Source of the DNA: Microbacterium sp. Root553
Lineage (GTDB): Bacteria > Actinomycetota > Actinomycetes > Actinomycetales > Microbacteriaceae
Length of the DNA stretch: 64,000 nt
NCBI RefSeq assembly: GCF_001426995.1
Contig: NZ_LMFY01000001.1
Span: forward strand, 1,860,496 to 1,924,495
Direction of reading: 5' to 3'
Shown here: positions 1 through 8,579 of the stretch, piece after piece
Position numbering within the stretch: position 1 is the stretch's first letter
Layout: each line of letters opens with the position of its first letter
The notes under the pieces: generated by a model
What the model was told of the DNA's origin: nothing
Seen by the model: the letters and a program-made list of their open reading frames with translations, nothing else
Database searches by the model: none
Position numbers and translations under genes: made by a program

Positions 1-1038
1 GCGGGCGTCGTAGACGCGACCCATGACGGGGCCGAGCAGACCCATCAGCACGGACCCGGGGAGCAGGATCAGACCGGACTCGAGGGCGTTCAGACCCGCG
101 ACGTTCTGCAGGTACTGCGGCAGCAGCGTGAGAGTGCCGAACATCGACAGCGCGAGGATCGTCATGATGATGACCGAGAGCGTGAAGTTCGTCGAGCGGA
201 ACACCCGCAGGTCGAGCAGCGCGTCGTCGACACGCTGCAGCACGAGCTGACGCCAGACGAACAGCGCGAGCGCGACGGCGCCGACGACGAGCGAGGTGAT
301 GCCCGCGGCCTCACCGGATCCGCCCTCGCCGCCGAACTGGCTTAGACCGAACACGATGCCGCCGAAGCCGAGCGCGGCGAGCGGGATCGACAGCACGTCG
401 AGGGGCACCGCGCGCGTCTCGCCGAGATTGGTCATCCACTTCACGCCGATGAGGAGCGAGACCAAGGCGATCGGCAGAATGATCGCGAACAGCGCGCGCC
501 AGTTCAGCGTCTCGAGCACGGCGCCGGCGACGGTCGGGCCGATCGCGGGTGCCAGCGAGATGACGAGGCCGACGCGGCCCATCATGCGTCCTCGCGACTG
601 GGCGGGCACGACGTTCATGATCGTCGTCATGAGCAGCGGCATCATGATGCCGGTGCCGGCGGCCTGGATCACGCGACCGGCGAGCAGCACCGCGAATCCC
701 GGCGCGACCAGGGCGACGAGGGTGCCGAGGGAGAAGAGGCTCATCGCTGCGATGAACACCTGCCGCGTGGTGAAGCGCTGCAGGATGAAGCCGGTGGTCG
801 GGATGACGACGGCCATGGTGAGCATGAACGCACTCGTCAGCCACTGGCCGAGCTCGGGCGGGATGCCGAGATCCGCATTGAGGTGCGGGATGGCGATGCC
901 CATGGTCGTCTCGTTGAGGATGGCGACGAACGCCGCGACGAGGAGCAGCCAGATGACGCGCATGTCGCTGCGCGCGATCTCACCCGTCGGCGCGGAAGAA
1001 GTGGGCGTGGGGATCGAACCGGTGTCGACGGCAGACAT
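1..1038 (-). CDS. MFS multidrug exporter, DHA2 (EmrB/QacA) type, C-terminus cut by window edge
   Basis: This is an integral membrane drug:proton antiporter. The 346 visible codons run without a stop to the left edge, so the C-terminal part is missing; DHA2 proteins usually have about 480-530 residues and 14 membrane segments. The start is ATG at 1038, behind GGAGG. The protein opens with a short polar tail, then a first membrane segment followed by NETTMGIAIPHLNADLG, the usual DHA2 TM1 to loop signature. The hydrophobic segments and the GRMMGRVG stretch fit an MFS fold. It is divergent from the ABC half-transporter. The substrate cannot be told from the sequence. Confidence 0.9.
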   Translation of the reverse strand, partial: MSAVDTGSIPTPTSSAPTGEIARSDMRVIWLLLVAAFVAILNETTMGIAIPHLNADLGIPPELGQWLTSAFMLTMAVVIPTTGFILQRFTTRQVFIAAMSLFSLGTLVALVAPGFAVLLAGRVIQAAGTGIMMPLLMTTIMNVVPAQSRGRMMGRVGLVISLAPAIGPTVAGAVLETLNWRALFAIILPIALVSLLIGVKWMTNLGETRAVPLDVLSIPLAALGFGGIVFGLSQFGGEGGSGEAAGITSLVVGAVALALFVWRQLVLQRVDDALLDLRVFRSTNFTLSVIIMTILALSMFGTLTLLPQYLQNVAGLNALESGLILLPGSVLMGLLGPVMGRVYDAR

Positions 1039-1224
1039 ACGGCCTCCAAGGCACGCGAGAAGAGGGGAGGGAGGGTGCACGCGAGAGCGTGGACCATTCA
1101 GCGTAACGGCAGGCATCGACATTTCATTCCGGATCCGCACGAATCCGCTGCACCCGCTCGGACGCCGGTGCCTGCGTCGCCTGCCGGTTCGACGCCGTCG
1201 GATCCGACCGTCCGCCGCCCTGAC

Positions 1225-1230
1225 TACGCT
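1225..1230 (+). promoter_or_regulatory. -10 hexamer TACGCT for a leaderless ABC-transporter mRNA
   Basis: TACGCT lies exactly 6 nt before the ATG at 1237, with no Shine-Dalgarno between them. This is the TANNNT-N6-start layout seen at many genes in this window and known for actinobacterial leaderless transcripts. Confidence 0.55.
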
Positions 1231-1236
1231 GGCGGG

Positions 1237-3282
1237 ATGAGCATGGGTGGAGTACGCGGCGGGTTCCGCGGCGTCGACGAGGACGCGCAGCGTCGACTCA
1301 ACGCCGAGGCACCGCGCATCAGCGGGCTGGGAGCGCGGGCGGTCGCCCTGTTCCGGCCCTACCGCTGGCGGATCCTCTGGACCGGGGTGCTCGTGATCCT
1401 CGGCGCCGGGATCGCGGTGATCCCTCCGCTGATCGTCCAGCGCATCTTCGACGAGGGGCTGTTCCCGGTCGACGGCGGGGGACCGCACCTCGACCTGCTG
1501 GCCTGGCTCGTCGGCGGCATGGTCGTCCTCTTCCTCGTCTCCGCGGCCCTGGGCGTCGCCCAGACCTGGTTGACCTCGACGGTCGGCAACAACGTCACCG
1601 GAGATCTGCGGGTGCGGCTCTTCGAGCACCTGCAGGCGATGGAACTCGGATTCTTCACGCGGACGAAGACGGGCGTGATCCAGTCGAGACTGCAGAACGA
1701 CGTCGGCGGTGTGTCCGGTGTGCTCACCAACACCGTCACCAGCATCCTCGGCAACGTCGTCACGGTCATCGCCTCCCTCGTCGCGATGATCCTGATCGAC
1801 TGGCGACTCACGCTGATCGCGGTCGTGCTGATGCCGTTCCTCATCGTGGTGCAGCGACGCGTGGGACAGGTGCGGGCCCGGATCGCCGGCGAGACGCAGG
1901 AGTCCCTGTCGGAGCTCACCTCGATCACCCAGGAGACGCTGAGCGTGTCGGGGATGCTGCTGTCCAAGGCGTTCAACCGTCAGCGCACCGAGTCGCAGCG
2001 CTACCAGGCCGAGAACCGCAACCAGGTGACGCTGCAGGTGCGCCGGGCGATGAGCGGTCAGGGCTTCTTCGCGGTCGTGCAGGTGCTGATGGCGAGCGTC
2101 CCCGCCGTGATCTACCTGGTGTCGGGGTATCTGATCGCCGGCGGCACCGGCGCGATCACGGCCGGCACCGTCGTCGCGTTCACAACGGTGCAGGCACGCC
2201 TCCTGCAGCCGCTGATGGGGCTGATGCGCGTCTCCCTCGACCTGCAGACGTCATCGGCGCTCTTCGCGCGCATCTTCGAGTACCTCGATCTGGTGCCGGA
2301 GATCCAGGACGCGCCCGATGCGATCACCGTCGCCGATGCTCCGGGGCCGCGCGGCCGGATCGAGTTCGACGATGTCGTCTTCCGCTACCCCGATGCGGCG
2401 GCCGACGCGCGACCGACCCTCCAGGGCGTCTCCTTCGTCGCCGAGCCGGGGCAGCATGTGGCGTTCGTCGGCCCGTCGGGCGCAGGCAAGACCACGGTCC
2501 TCTACCTGGCGCCGCGCCTGTACGAGGCTGCGGGCGGTGCGGTGCTCTTCGCGGGCGCCGACGTGCGCACGCTCACCCAGGAGTCGATCATCGACCAGGT
2601 CGGCATCGTGTCGCAGGAGACGTACCTGTTCCACGCCACGATCCGCGACAACCTGCTCTACGCCCGTCCGGAGGCGACGGAGGACGAGCTGATCGCGGCA
2701 TGCACGGCTGCGAACATCCACCACATCATCGCCGGATTCGAAGACGGGTACGACACGATCGTCGGCGAGCGCGGCTATCGCCTCTCCGGCGGCGAGAAGC
2801 AGCGCATCGCGATCGCCCGGGTGCTGCTGAAGGATCCGCCGGTGCTGCTGCTCGACGAGGCCACCTCCGCTCTCGACACCGTCTCGGAGCGTGTCGTGCA
2901 GGAGGCGCTCGACGAGGCAGCCAAGGGACGGACGACACTGACCATCGCGCACCGCCTGTCGACCGTGATCGGCGCCGACGTCATCCATGTGCTCGAGGCC
3001 GGCCAGATCGTCGAGTCCGGCACCCACTCCGAGCTGATCGCCCGGGGTGGCCTCTACGCGGAGCTCGCGGCGCAGCAGGTCGCGGCGTCACGGGTGATCC
3101 AGACCGAGGCCGTCGTCGAGAGCACGGTCACCGGCGGTGTGCGGGCGGCGCTGCCCGACCGGCGGGCCGATCGGGCACCCCACGATTCCGCGGGGGCGGA
3201 TGCGGTCGCCGCGCTCACCGCGCCGGTGCCGCTGCTCGACGTGGCCCGCGCGGACGAGAGGGTCCACCCGGCGGAGGACTGA
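1237..3282 (+). CDS. ABC exporter half-transporter (permease fused to ATPase)
   Basis: This is a 681-residue half-transporter, expected to work as a homo- or heterodimer pumping lipids or drugs out. A six-helix transmembrane domain (about residues 38-330) is followed by a nucleotide-binding domain with Walker A GPSGAGKTT near 412, signature LSGGEKQR near 516, Walker B LLLDEATSALD near 537 and an H-loop in TIAHRLST. The ATG at 1237 is chosen because it follows a TACGCT hexamer by 6 nt; the frame is open further upstream only because of high GC. The C-terminal 60 residues after the ATPase are unconserved and rich in Ala, Asp and Arg. It ends 11 nt before the convergent SDR gene. Confidence 0.93.
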   Translation: MSMGGVRGGFRGVDEDAQRRLNAEAPRISGLGARAVALFRPYRWRILWTGVLVILGAGIAVIPPLIVQRIFDEGLFPVDGGGPHLDLLAWLVGGMVVLFLVSAALGVAQTWLTSTVGNNVTGDLRVRLFEHLQAMELGFFTRTKTGVIQSRLQNDVGGVSGVLTNTVTSILGNVVTVIASLVAMILIDWRLTLIAVVLMPFLIVVQRRVGQVRARIAGETQESLSELTSITQETLSVSGMLLSKAFNRQRTESQRYQAENRNQVTLQVRRAMSGQGFFAVVQVLMASVPAVIYLVSGYLIAGGTGAITAGTVVAFTTVQARLLQPLMGLMRVSLDLQTSSALFARIFEYLDLVPEIQDAPDAITVADAPGPRGRIEFDDVVFRYPDAAADARPTLQGVSFVAEPGQHVAFVGPSGAGKTTVLYLAPRLYEAAGGAVLFAGADVRTLTQESIIDQVGIVSQETYLFHATIRDNLLYARPEATEDELIAACTAANIHHIIAGFEDGYDTIVGERGYRLSGGEKQRIAIARVLLKDPPVLLLDEATSALDTVSERVVQEALDEAAKGRTTLTIAHRLSTVIGADVIHVLEAGQIVESGTHSELIARGGLYAELAAQQVAASRVIQTEAVVESTVTGGVRAALPDRRADRAPHDSAGADAVAALTAPVPLLDVARADERVHPAED

Positions 3283-3293
3283 GCGCCGGATCG

Positions 3294-4067
3294 TCAGTGC
3301 ACCGACAGACCGCCGTCGACGAACAGCGAGTGGCCCGTCACGTATCCCGATCCCGCGCCCGCGAGGAAGACGGCCGCCGCGGCGAAGTCCTCCGGCAGTC
3401 CGTTGCGGCCGATCATGGTGCGCGCGGCCAGCGCGGTGATCTGCGCGGGGTCCTCCTGCAATCGCGCGTTGAGCGGCGTGAGCACGAACCCCGGCACGAG
3501 GGTGTTGCTGGTCACGCCGGTGCCGCCCCAGGCCTCGGCCTCCGACCGCATCAGAGATTCGACCGCGCCCTTCGAGACGCCGTAGACCCCGCTGCCGACG
3601 AACGCGCGGTGGGCCTGCTGGGAGCTGATGTGGATCAGTCGGCCGAACCCGCGTTCGGCCATGCCCACGGCATAGCGCTGCCCGAGCAGCAGCGGGGCGA
3701 GCGTGTTCACGGTCATGCTCGCGTCCCAGTCGGCCTCGGAGATCTCGGCGAACGGCGGCCGGATGTTGATCCCTGCCGAGTTCACCAGGATGTCGGGTTC
3801 TCCGAACGGCTGCGCCGCGGCCTCGGCCAGCGCGCGGATGCCAGCGCGTGTGCTCAGGTCTCCGACGACACCCGCCGCGCGGCAGCCGGCATCCGTCAGC
3901 TCTCCGACCGTCTGCGCGATCCGCTCCTCGCCGCGCGCGACGACGACGGTCGCCGCTCCGGCCCGTGCGAGGGCGGTGGCGATGCCGCGACCGATGCCCG
4001 AGCTTCCTCCTGTGACCACGGCCGTGCGGCCGTCGAGCGCGAAGAGGTCGGCGAGGTAGTCGTTCAT
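3294..4067 (-). CDS. SDR-family NAD(P)-dependent oxidoreductase
   Basis: This 257-residue classical short-chain dehydrogenase oxidises or reduces an alcohol or ketone that cannot be named from sequence. The cofactor motif TGGSSGIG is at 19-26, NSAG at 96-99, catalytic Ser near 148, and YGVSK places Tyr162 and Lys166. The typical C-terminal GHSLFVDGG closes the fold. It starts 20 nt after the glycosyltransferase stop on the same strand, so the two probably form an operon. Similar proteins are often annotated as gluconate 5-dehydrogenase-like or 3-oxoacyl-ACP reductase-like; neither is certain. Confidence 0.9.
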   Translation of the reverse strand: MNDYLADLFALDGRTAVVTGGSSGIGRGIATALARAGAATVVVARGEERIAQTVGELTDAGCRAAGVVGDLSTRAGIRALAEAAAQPFGEPDILVNSAGINIRPPFAEISEADWDASMTVNTLAPLLLGQRYAVGMAERGFGRLIHISSQQAHRAFVGSGVYGVSKGAVESLMRSEAEAWGGTGVTSNTLVPGFVLTPLNARLQEDPAQITALAARTMIGRNGLPEDFAAAAVFLAGAGSGYVTGHSLFVDGGLSVH

Positions 4068-4087
4068 GAGTCTCCGGGGTTGCGGCG

Positions 4088-5035
4088 TCACCACGCCAGG
4101 GCGGCGGCGAGTGCGGGGTCGGGGTGGGCGTCGCCGAACTCGGGCAGCGCCTCGATGTCGGCGACGAACGACGCCACGACCGCCGAGTACTCGGGGTCGG
4201 GATGGGTCGCGGCGATGTCGAGAAGGGGAGGCAGATCCATCGCGAGGATCAGTTCGAGTCGGGCGACGACCGCCGCGCGGGCTCCCGCCTCGTGCAGCAC
4301 GCGGATGCCGCCGCGGAGCGCGGCGAGGTAGTCGCGCACCACCCGTAGCTGCGCGCGCCCCTGCGTGATGGACGTGCCGTCGGCACGCAGCCGCCACCGC
4401 ACGACCGTGTCGGGGATCACGTCGAAGGCCCGAGCGCGGGTGTAGAGCAGTTGGGCGACGATCTGATCCTCGTAGGCGACACCCTCGGGGAACCGCACAT
4501 CGCGCCACAGCTCGGTCCGGCTCATCTTCGACCAGGCGACGATGTTCGCACTCGCCGCGGGGTGCTCCAGGATCGTGGTGTCCATCCGTGCCGGCGACGT
4601 CGCCGCGGCCACCCAGGGCTGCACCCGACCGGGGAGGTAGCGTTCGCCATCGAAGCGCGACCGCACGTAGGCCCCCGCGACCAGGTCGCTGCCGGTCTCG
4701 GCGAGCGTGCCGCTCAGGCGTTCGAGGGCGGTGGGGGTGAGCTCGTCGTCGCCGTCGAGGAACCCGACGAGGGGCGTGTCGACCAGGTCGAGCGCCGCGT
4801 TGCGAGCGGCGCCGAGACCACGGGACGCCGCGTGGGTGAGAGCCCGGAAGCGGCGGTCGGAGGCTGCGGCCGCCGCGAAGATCTCCCCGGTGTCGTCGGT
4901 GGACCCGTCGTCGACGAGGATCGCCTGCCACCGGCGCTCGGTCTGCGCCAGGAGCGAGTCGAGAGCGGCGGGTGCGAATCCGCCGATGTCGCGGCCGGGG
5001 ACGATCACGGTCACGAGCGGTGCGGAGGCGGTCAC
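4088..5035 (-). CDS. Family 2 glycosyltransferase
   Basis: This 315-residue cytoplasmic GT-A glycosyltransferase would move a sugar from a nucleotide-sugar to an unknown acceptor. The N-terminus VTVIVPGRD and VDDGSTDDTG (about 41-50) are the nucleotide-binding strand and loop of GT2, and LDGDDEL (about 93-99) holds the DxD metal site. No membrane segment is seen. The GTG start at 5035 is supported by TAGACT 6 nt upstream and the lack of a Shine-Dalgarno, which suggests a leaderless message. It is followed after 20 nt by the SDR gene, so the pair may make or modify a cell-surface glycan (inference). Confidence 0.88.
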   Translation of the reverse strand: MTASAPLVTVIVPGRDIGGFAPAALDSLLAQTERRWQAILVDDGSTDDTGEIFAAAAASDRRFRALTHAASRGLGAARNAALDLVDTPLVGFLDGDDELTPTALERLSGTLAETGSDLVAGAYVRSRFDGERYLPGRVQPWVAAATSPARMDTTILEHPAASANIVAWSKMSRTELWRDVRFPEGVAYEDQIVAQLLYTRARAFDVIPDTVVRWRLRADGTSITQGRAQLRVVRDYLAALRGGIRVLHEAGARAAVVARLELILAMDLPPLLDIAATHPDPEYSAVVASFVADIEALPEFGDAHPDPALAAALAW

Positions 5036-5041
5036 GAGCCG

Positions 5042-5047
5042 AGTCTA
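5042..5047 (-). promoter_or_regulatory. -10 hexamer TAGACT for the glycosyltransferase gene
   Basis: Read on the minus strand, TAGACT is separated by 6 nt from the GTG at 5035, giving a leaderless layout. Confidence 0.5.
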
Positions 5048-5075
5048 GAGCCGCCCGCGCGTCGCACCCGTCCGC

Positions 5076-6212
5076 TCACCCGGCGACGGCGCGCACGGAC
5101 TCGGCGACGAGGGCGGCGAGCCGTGGGGGAAGGTCGTCGGGCAGCGTCTCGCGACCGAAGGTGAAGCGCACCGCACTCTGCGCGACCGCGGGATCCACCC
5201 CGCAGGCGAGGAGCACGTGGGAGGGGTCGTCGCTCCCGGCCGCGCACGCGGAGCCGCTCGACGACACGACGCCCCGACGCTCGAGCTCGAGGAGCACCGC
5301 CTCGCCGCTCACGCCCGCGAAGGTGAAGCTCGCGGTGGCGGGGAGTCGCCCCTCCGGGTCTCCCGTCAGCACCGCCTGCGGGACGGCCGCGAGGATCCCG
5401 GCGATGACGCGGCGGGTGGCCGCGCCCACCCGTGCGCTCGCCGCCTCACGCTCGGCCTCGGCCAGCTCGAGCGCGACGGCGAGACCGACGGCGCCCGCGA
5501 CGTTCTCGGTGCCCGAGCGGCGACCGCGCTCCTGACCGCCTCCGTGCAGGAGGGGTTCGAGGGGGATGCGCCCTCGTACCGCCAGGGCGCCGATCCCCTT
5601 CGGGGCGCCGATCTTGTGACCGGCGATGGCGACGGCATCCGCGCCGAGTCCGTCCAGCGGCAGCCATCCCGCGGACTGCACCGCGTCGAGGTGCAGCGCG
5701 GCGCCCGTGGCATGCGTCACCGCGGCGAGTCCCGCGACGTCCTGGACCGTGCCGATCTCGTTGTTCGCGTGTCCCAGGGCGACCAGGGCCGTGTCGTCTC
5801 GGACCTGCGCGCGCAGAGCGTCGGCGGAGATCCGCCCCCACGCGTCGACCACCGGCATCGTCACCTCGACATCGTGGAATCGGCGCAGGAAGTCCGCCGA
5901 CTCCAGGATCGACTCGTGCTCGATCGGCGAGACCACCAGATGGCGCCGCCCCGCGCCGAGAGCGGCGAGCACGATCCCCTTCACCGCGAGGTTGTTCGCC
6001 TCGGTGCCGCCCGCCGTGAACACCACATCGCCAGCCCGCACCCCCAGCACGCGGGCGACCCTCGCCCGTGCGTCGTCGAGCGCCGACGCCGCCGCCTCGC
6101 CGTAGGTGTGATGGCTCGACGGATTGCCGAACGTCCCGGTGAGGTACGGGCGCATCGCGTCGAGCACCTCCGGTCGCACCGGAGCCGTCGCAGCATGGTC
6201 GAGGTAGAGCAT
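5076..6212 (-). CDS. nifS: Cysteine desulfurase of the NAD operon
   Basis: This PLP enzyme of 378 residues takes sulfur from cysteine for Fe-S cluster assembly. Visible features are HAATAPVRPEV at the start, His99 in IEHES, Lys200 in the PLP-binding GHKIGAPKG, and the catalytic Cys323 in the SSGSACAAGS loop. The ATG at 6212 lies 4 nt past the nadC stop, as the last gene of nrtR-nadABC-nifS. The location suggests it serves the 4Fe-4S cluster of NadA, as known for nifS next to nad genes in Bacillus. It is a group I (NifS/IscS-like) enzyme. A tRNA-thiolation role is an alternative, since no thiolase gene is adjacent. Confidence 0.92.
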   Translation of the reverse strand: MLYLDHAATAPVRPEVLDAMRPYLTGTFGNPSSHHTYGEAAASALDDARARVARVLGVRAGDVVFTAGGTEANNLAVKGIVLAALGAGRRHLVVSPIEHESILESADFLRRFHDVEVTMPVVDAWGRISADALRAQVRDDTALVALGHANNEIGTVQDVAGLAAVTHATGAALHLDAVQSAGWLPLDGLGADAVAIAGHKIGAPKGIGALAVRGRIPLEPLLHGGGQERGRRSGTENVAGAVGLAVALELAEAEREAASARVGAATRRVIAGILAAVPQAVLTGDPEGRLPATASFTFAGVSGEAVLLELERRGVVSSSGSACAAGSDDPSHVLLACGVDPAVAQSAVRFTFGRETLPDDLPPRLAALVAESVRAVAG

Positions 6213-6216
6213 CCGT

Positions 6217-7068
6217 TCAGTCGATCCGCACGTCGAGGCCGAGGTCGAGGGCACGCGCCGAATGCGTGAGCGCCCCGACCGAGATCACGTCGACCCCGGT
6301 CGCGGCCATCGCACCCACCGTCTCGAGATCGACGCCGCCGGAGGCCTCGGTCTGCGCCCTGCCGCCGATGAGCGCCACCCCCGCCCTCAGGTCGTCGAGC
6401 GAGAAGTTGTCGAGCAGCACCGTGTGGGCGCCGCCGTCGATCACGGCGGCGATCTGATCGAGCCTGTCGACCTCGACCACCACATGAGTGGTGTGGGGGA
6501 GCGCGGCGAGCGCGTCGCGCAGGGCGACGGCGAGATCGAGGCCGGAGCGCTGCAGCACCGCGAGGTGGTTGTCCTTCGCCATCACGGCGTCCGACAGCGA
6601 ATGCCGGTGATTGCGTCCGCCGCCGGACACCACCGCGTGGCGCTCGAAGGCCCGAAGGCCCGGAGTGGTCTTGCGTGTGTCGGCGATGCGCGCCGCGGTT
6701 CCCTCGATCGCACGCACATACGCGGCGGTGAGGGTGGCGATCCCGCTCATGCGCTGGGTGAAGTTCAGTGCGACGCGCTCGGCGGTGAGGATGCTCCGAG
6801 CCGTCCCCGACACCGAGGCGAGCACGTCGCCCGTGGCGAACGTGTCGCCGTCGCCGACGTGCACGTCGACGGTCAGGGTCGGATCGGTGAGGGTGAAGGC
6901 TGTCGAGAAGACGGCACCGCCGCTGAAGACACCGGGTTCCCGCGCGACCAGATCGGCGTTCGCCGTGGCATCCGCCGGCAGCAGCGTCACGCTGGTCAGG
7001 TCGCCCCAGGGCGCGTCCTCGTCGAGGGCGGCCGCGACGACGCGGGTGAGGATGGCGGGCGTGAGCAT
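6217..7068 (-). CDS. nadC: Nicotinate-nucleotide pyrophosphorylase (quinolinate phosphoribosyltransferase)
   Basis: The enzyme (283 residues) converts quinolinate and PRPP to nicotinate mononucleotide, CO2 and PPi, the third step of de novo NAD synthesis. Family marks are DEDAPWGDLTS near the N-terminus, ERVALNFTQRMSG and the active-site ADTRKTTPGLR, then the barrel strands VVVEVDRLDQ and GVDVISVGALTHS. The ATG at 7068 shares one base with the nadB stop (TGATG), a layout for translational coupling. Length is normal for the family. Confidence 0.95.
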   Translation of the reverse strand: MLTPAILTRVVAAALDEDAPWGDLTSVTLLPADATANADLVAREPGVFSGGAVFSTAFTLTDPTLTVDVHVGDGDTFATGDVLASVSGTARSILTAERVALNFTQRMSGIATLTAAYVRAIEGTAARIADTRKTTPGLRAFERHAVVSGGGRNHRHSLSDAVMAKDNHLAVLQRSGLDLAVALRDALAALPHTTHVVVEVDRLDQIAAVIDGGAHTVLLDNFSLDDLRAGVALIGGRAQTEASGGVDLETVGAMAATGVDVISVGALTHSARALDLGLDVRID

Positions 7069-8579
7069 CAGACGGTCTCCAGAACGGGTGAGGGTGCGGG
7101 TTCGCGGAAGTGCGCACCGACCGAGTCGGTGCGGGTGAGGGCGGCGGTCGCCGTGGCGAACCCGAGCAGCAGGAGATTCTGCTCCTCGTGCTCCGCGACC
7201 GTGCGGGGATGCCGCGAGTCGGCGCGCCAGGCATCGAGCGTGTCGAGCGCCTGCCCCAGCCCCTCGGCGGATCTGAGCAGCCCGACACGGTCCCACATCA
7301 GCTGCTGCAGGGCCGCGCGGGAGAAGACGGGGACGCCCGCCGACGGACGCGTCGAAGGGGGTGCTCCGTCCGTCGGGGCGGGGCCCGGTGCCACGGCCGG
7401 AACGGACCCGGCCGGCCAGGGCGCGTCGAGCGCGGCCGCCGCTCGCGCTCCGAACACCACGCCCTCGAGCAGCGAGTTCGAGGCGAGTCGGTTCGCCCCG
7501 TGCACGCCGGTTCGAGCGACCTCGCCGACCGCGAGGAGCTGGGGGAGCGATGTGCGTCCGGCGAGGTCTGTGGCGACGCCTCCCATCAGGTAGTGCGCCG
7601 CCGGCGTCACCGGGATCGGCTCCGACGCCCAGTCGAATCCGCGCTCGCGGGTCACCCGGTCGATCGTCGGGAACCGGCGGGCCAGCGCCGGCGCTCCGAG
7701 CATCGTCGCATCCAGCCGCACGGGCGATCCCTGCGCGGCGGCCTGTCGTGCGATCGCCCGCGACACGACGTCACGGGGAGCGAGTTCGCCGTCGGGATGG
7801 CTGTCGAACACGAATCGTCGACCGTCGGCGTCGAGAAGCGTCGCCCCCTCGCCGCGCACGGCCTCCGAGACGAGGAACGGAGTGCCCGCATCGAGGAGGA
7901 CCGTCGGATGGAACTGGACGAACTCCAGATCTCTCACGACCGCACCCGCGCGCAGTGCCGCAGCGATGCCGTCACCGGTCGTGCCGGCCGGATTCGTCGT
8001 GTGCGCATAGAGCTGACCGGCCCCTCCGGTGGCGAGGATGACGGCATCCGCGGTGAGATCCGTCGTGACGCCGCCGATCAGCACCCGGATGCCGTGGGCG
8101 ACGCCGCCCTCGACGAGCAGATCGACGAGGAACGCGTACTCGATCACGGCCACCCGTGCCGCGCGGGTGGCGTGCACCAGCGCCCGGGTGATCGCCGCGC
8201 CGGTCGCGTCGCCGCCGGCGTGCACGATGCGCGCATGGCTGTGCGCGGCCTCGCGCCCGCGCAGGAGTGCGCCTGCGGCGGAGCGATCGAACGCGACACC
8301 GCGGGCGATCAGCTCGGTGATCCTGGCCGTCGCGTCGCGGACGAGCACGTCGACGGCCGCGGGGTCGGACAGCCCCGCTCCCGCCGTCATCGTGTCGGTC
8401 GCGTGCTCGGCGGCGGAGTCGCCGGCGCCGTAGCTCCCGGCGACGCCGCCCTGGGCGTATCCGGTGCAGCCGTCGCCCAGCGCGCCCTTCGTCACGACGG
8501 TGACCGTGTGGCCGGCCTCGTGCGCATGAAGGGCGGCGGTGAGCCCGGCGATGCCGGAGCCCGCGACGATCACCTCCAT
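7068..8579 (-). CDS. nadB: L-aspartate oxidase
   Basis: This flavoprotein of 503 residues oxidises L-aspartate to iminoaspartate, the first step of de novo NAD synthesis. The FAD-binding GSGIAGLTAALHA is at residues 7-19; substrate-loop motifs include YAQGGVAGSYG, the flavin domain ends in TGVHGANRLASNSLLEG, and a helical C-terminal domain follows. Between the flavin domain and the C-terminus sits an Ala/Pro-rich linker (about 400-430), longer than in E. coli. The ATG at 8579 overlaps the nadA stop by one base. It acts together with NadA, so the overlaps would keep the two enzymes in step. Confidence 0.95.
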   Translation of the reverse strand: MEVIVAGSGIAGLTAALHAHEAGHTVTVVTKGALGDGCTGYAQGGVAGSYGAGDSAAEHATDTMTAGAGLSDPAAVDVLVRDATARITELIARGVAFDRSAAGALLRGREAAHSHARIVHAGGDATGAAITRALVHATRAARVAVIEYAFLVDLLVEGGVAHGIRVLIGGVTTDLTADAVILATGGAGQLYAHTTNPAGTTGDGIAAALRAGAVVRDLEFVQFHPTVLLDAGTPFLVSEAVRGEGATLLDADGRRFVFDSHPDGELAPRDVVSRAIARQAAAQGSPVRLDATMLGAPALARRFPTIDRVTRERGFDWASEPIPVTPAAHYLMGGVATDLAGRTSLPQLLAVGEVARTGVHGANRLASNSLLEGVVFGARAAAALDAPWPAGSVPAVAPGPAPTDGAPPSTRPSAGVPVFSRAALQQLMWDRVGLLRSAEGLGQALDTLDAWRADSRHPRTVAEHEEQNLLLLGFATATAALTRTDSVGAHFREPAPSPVLETV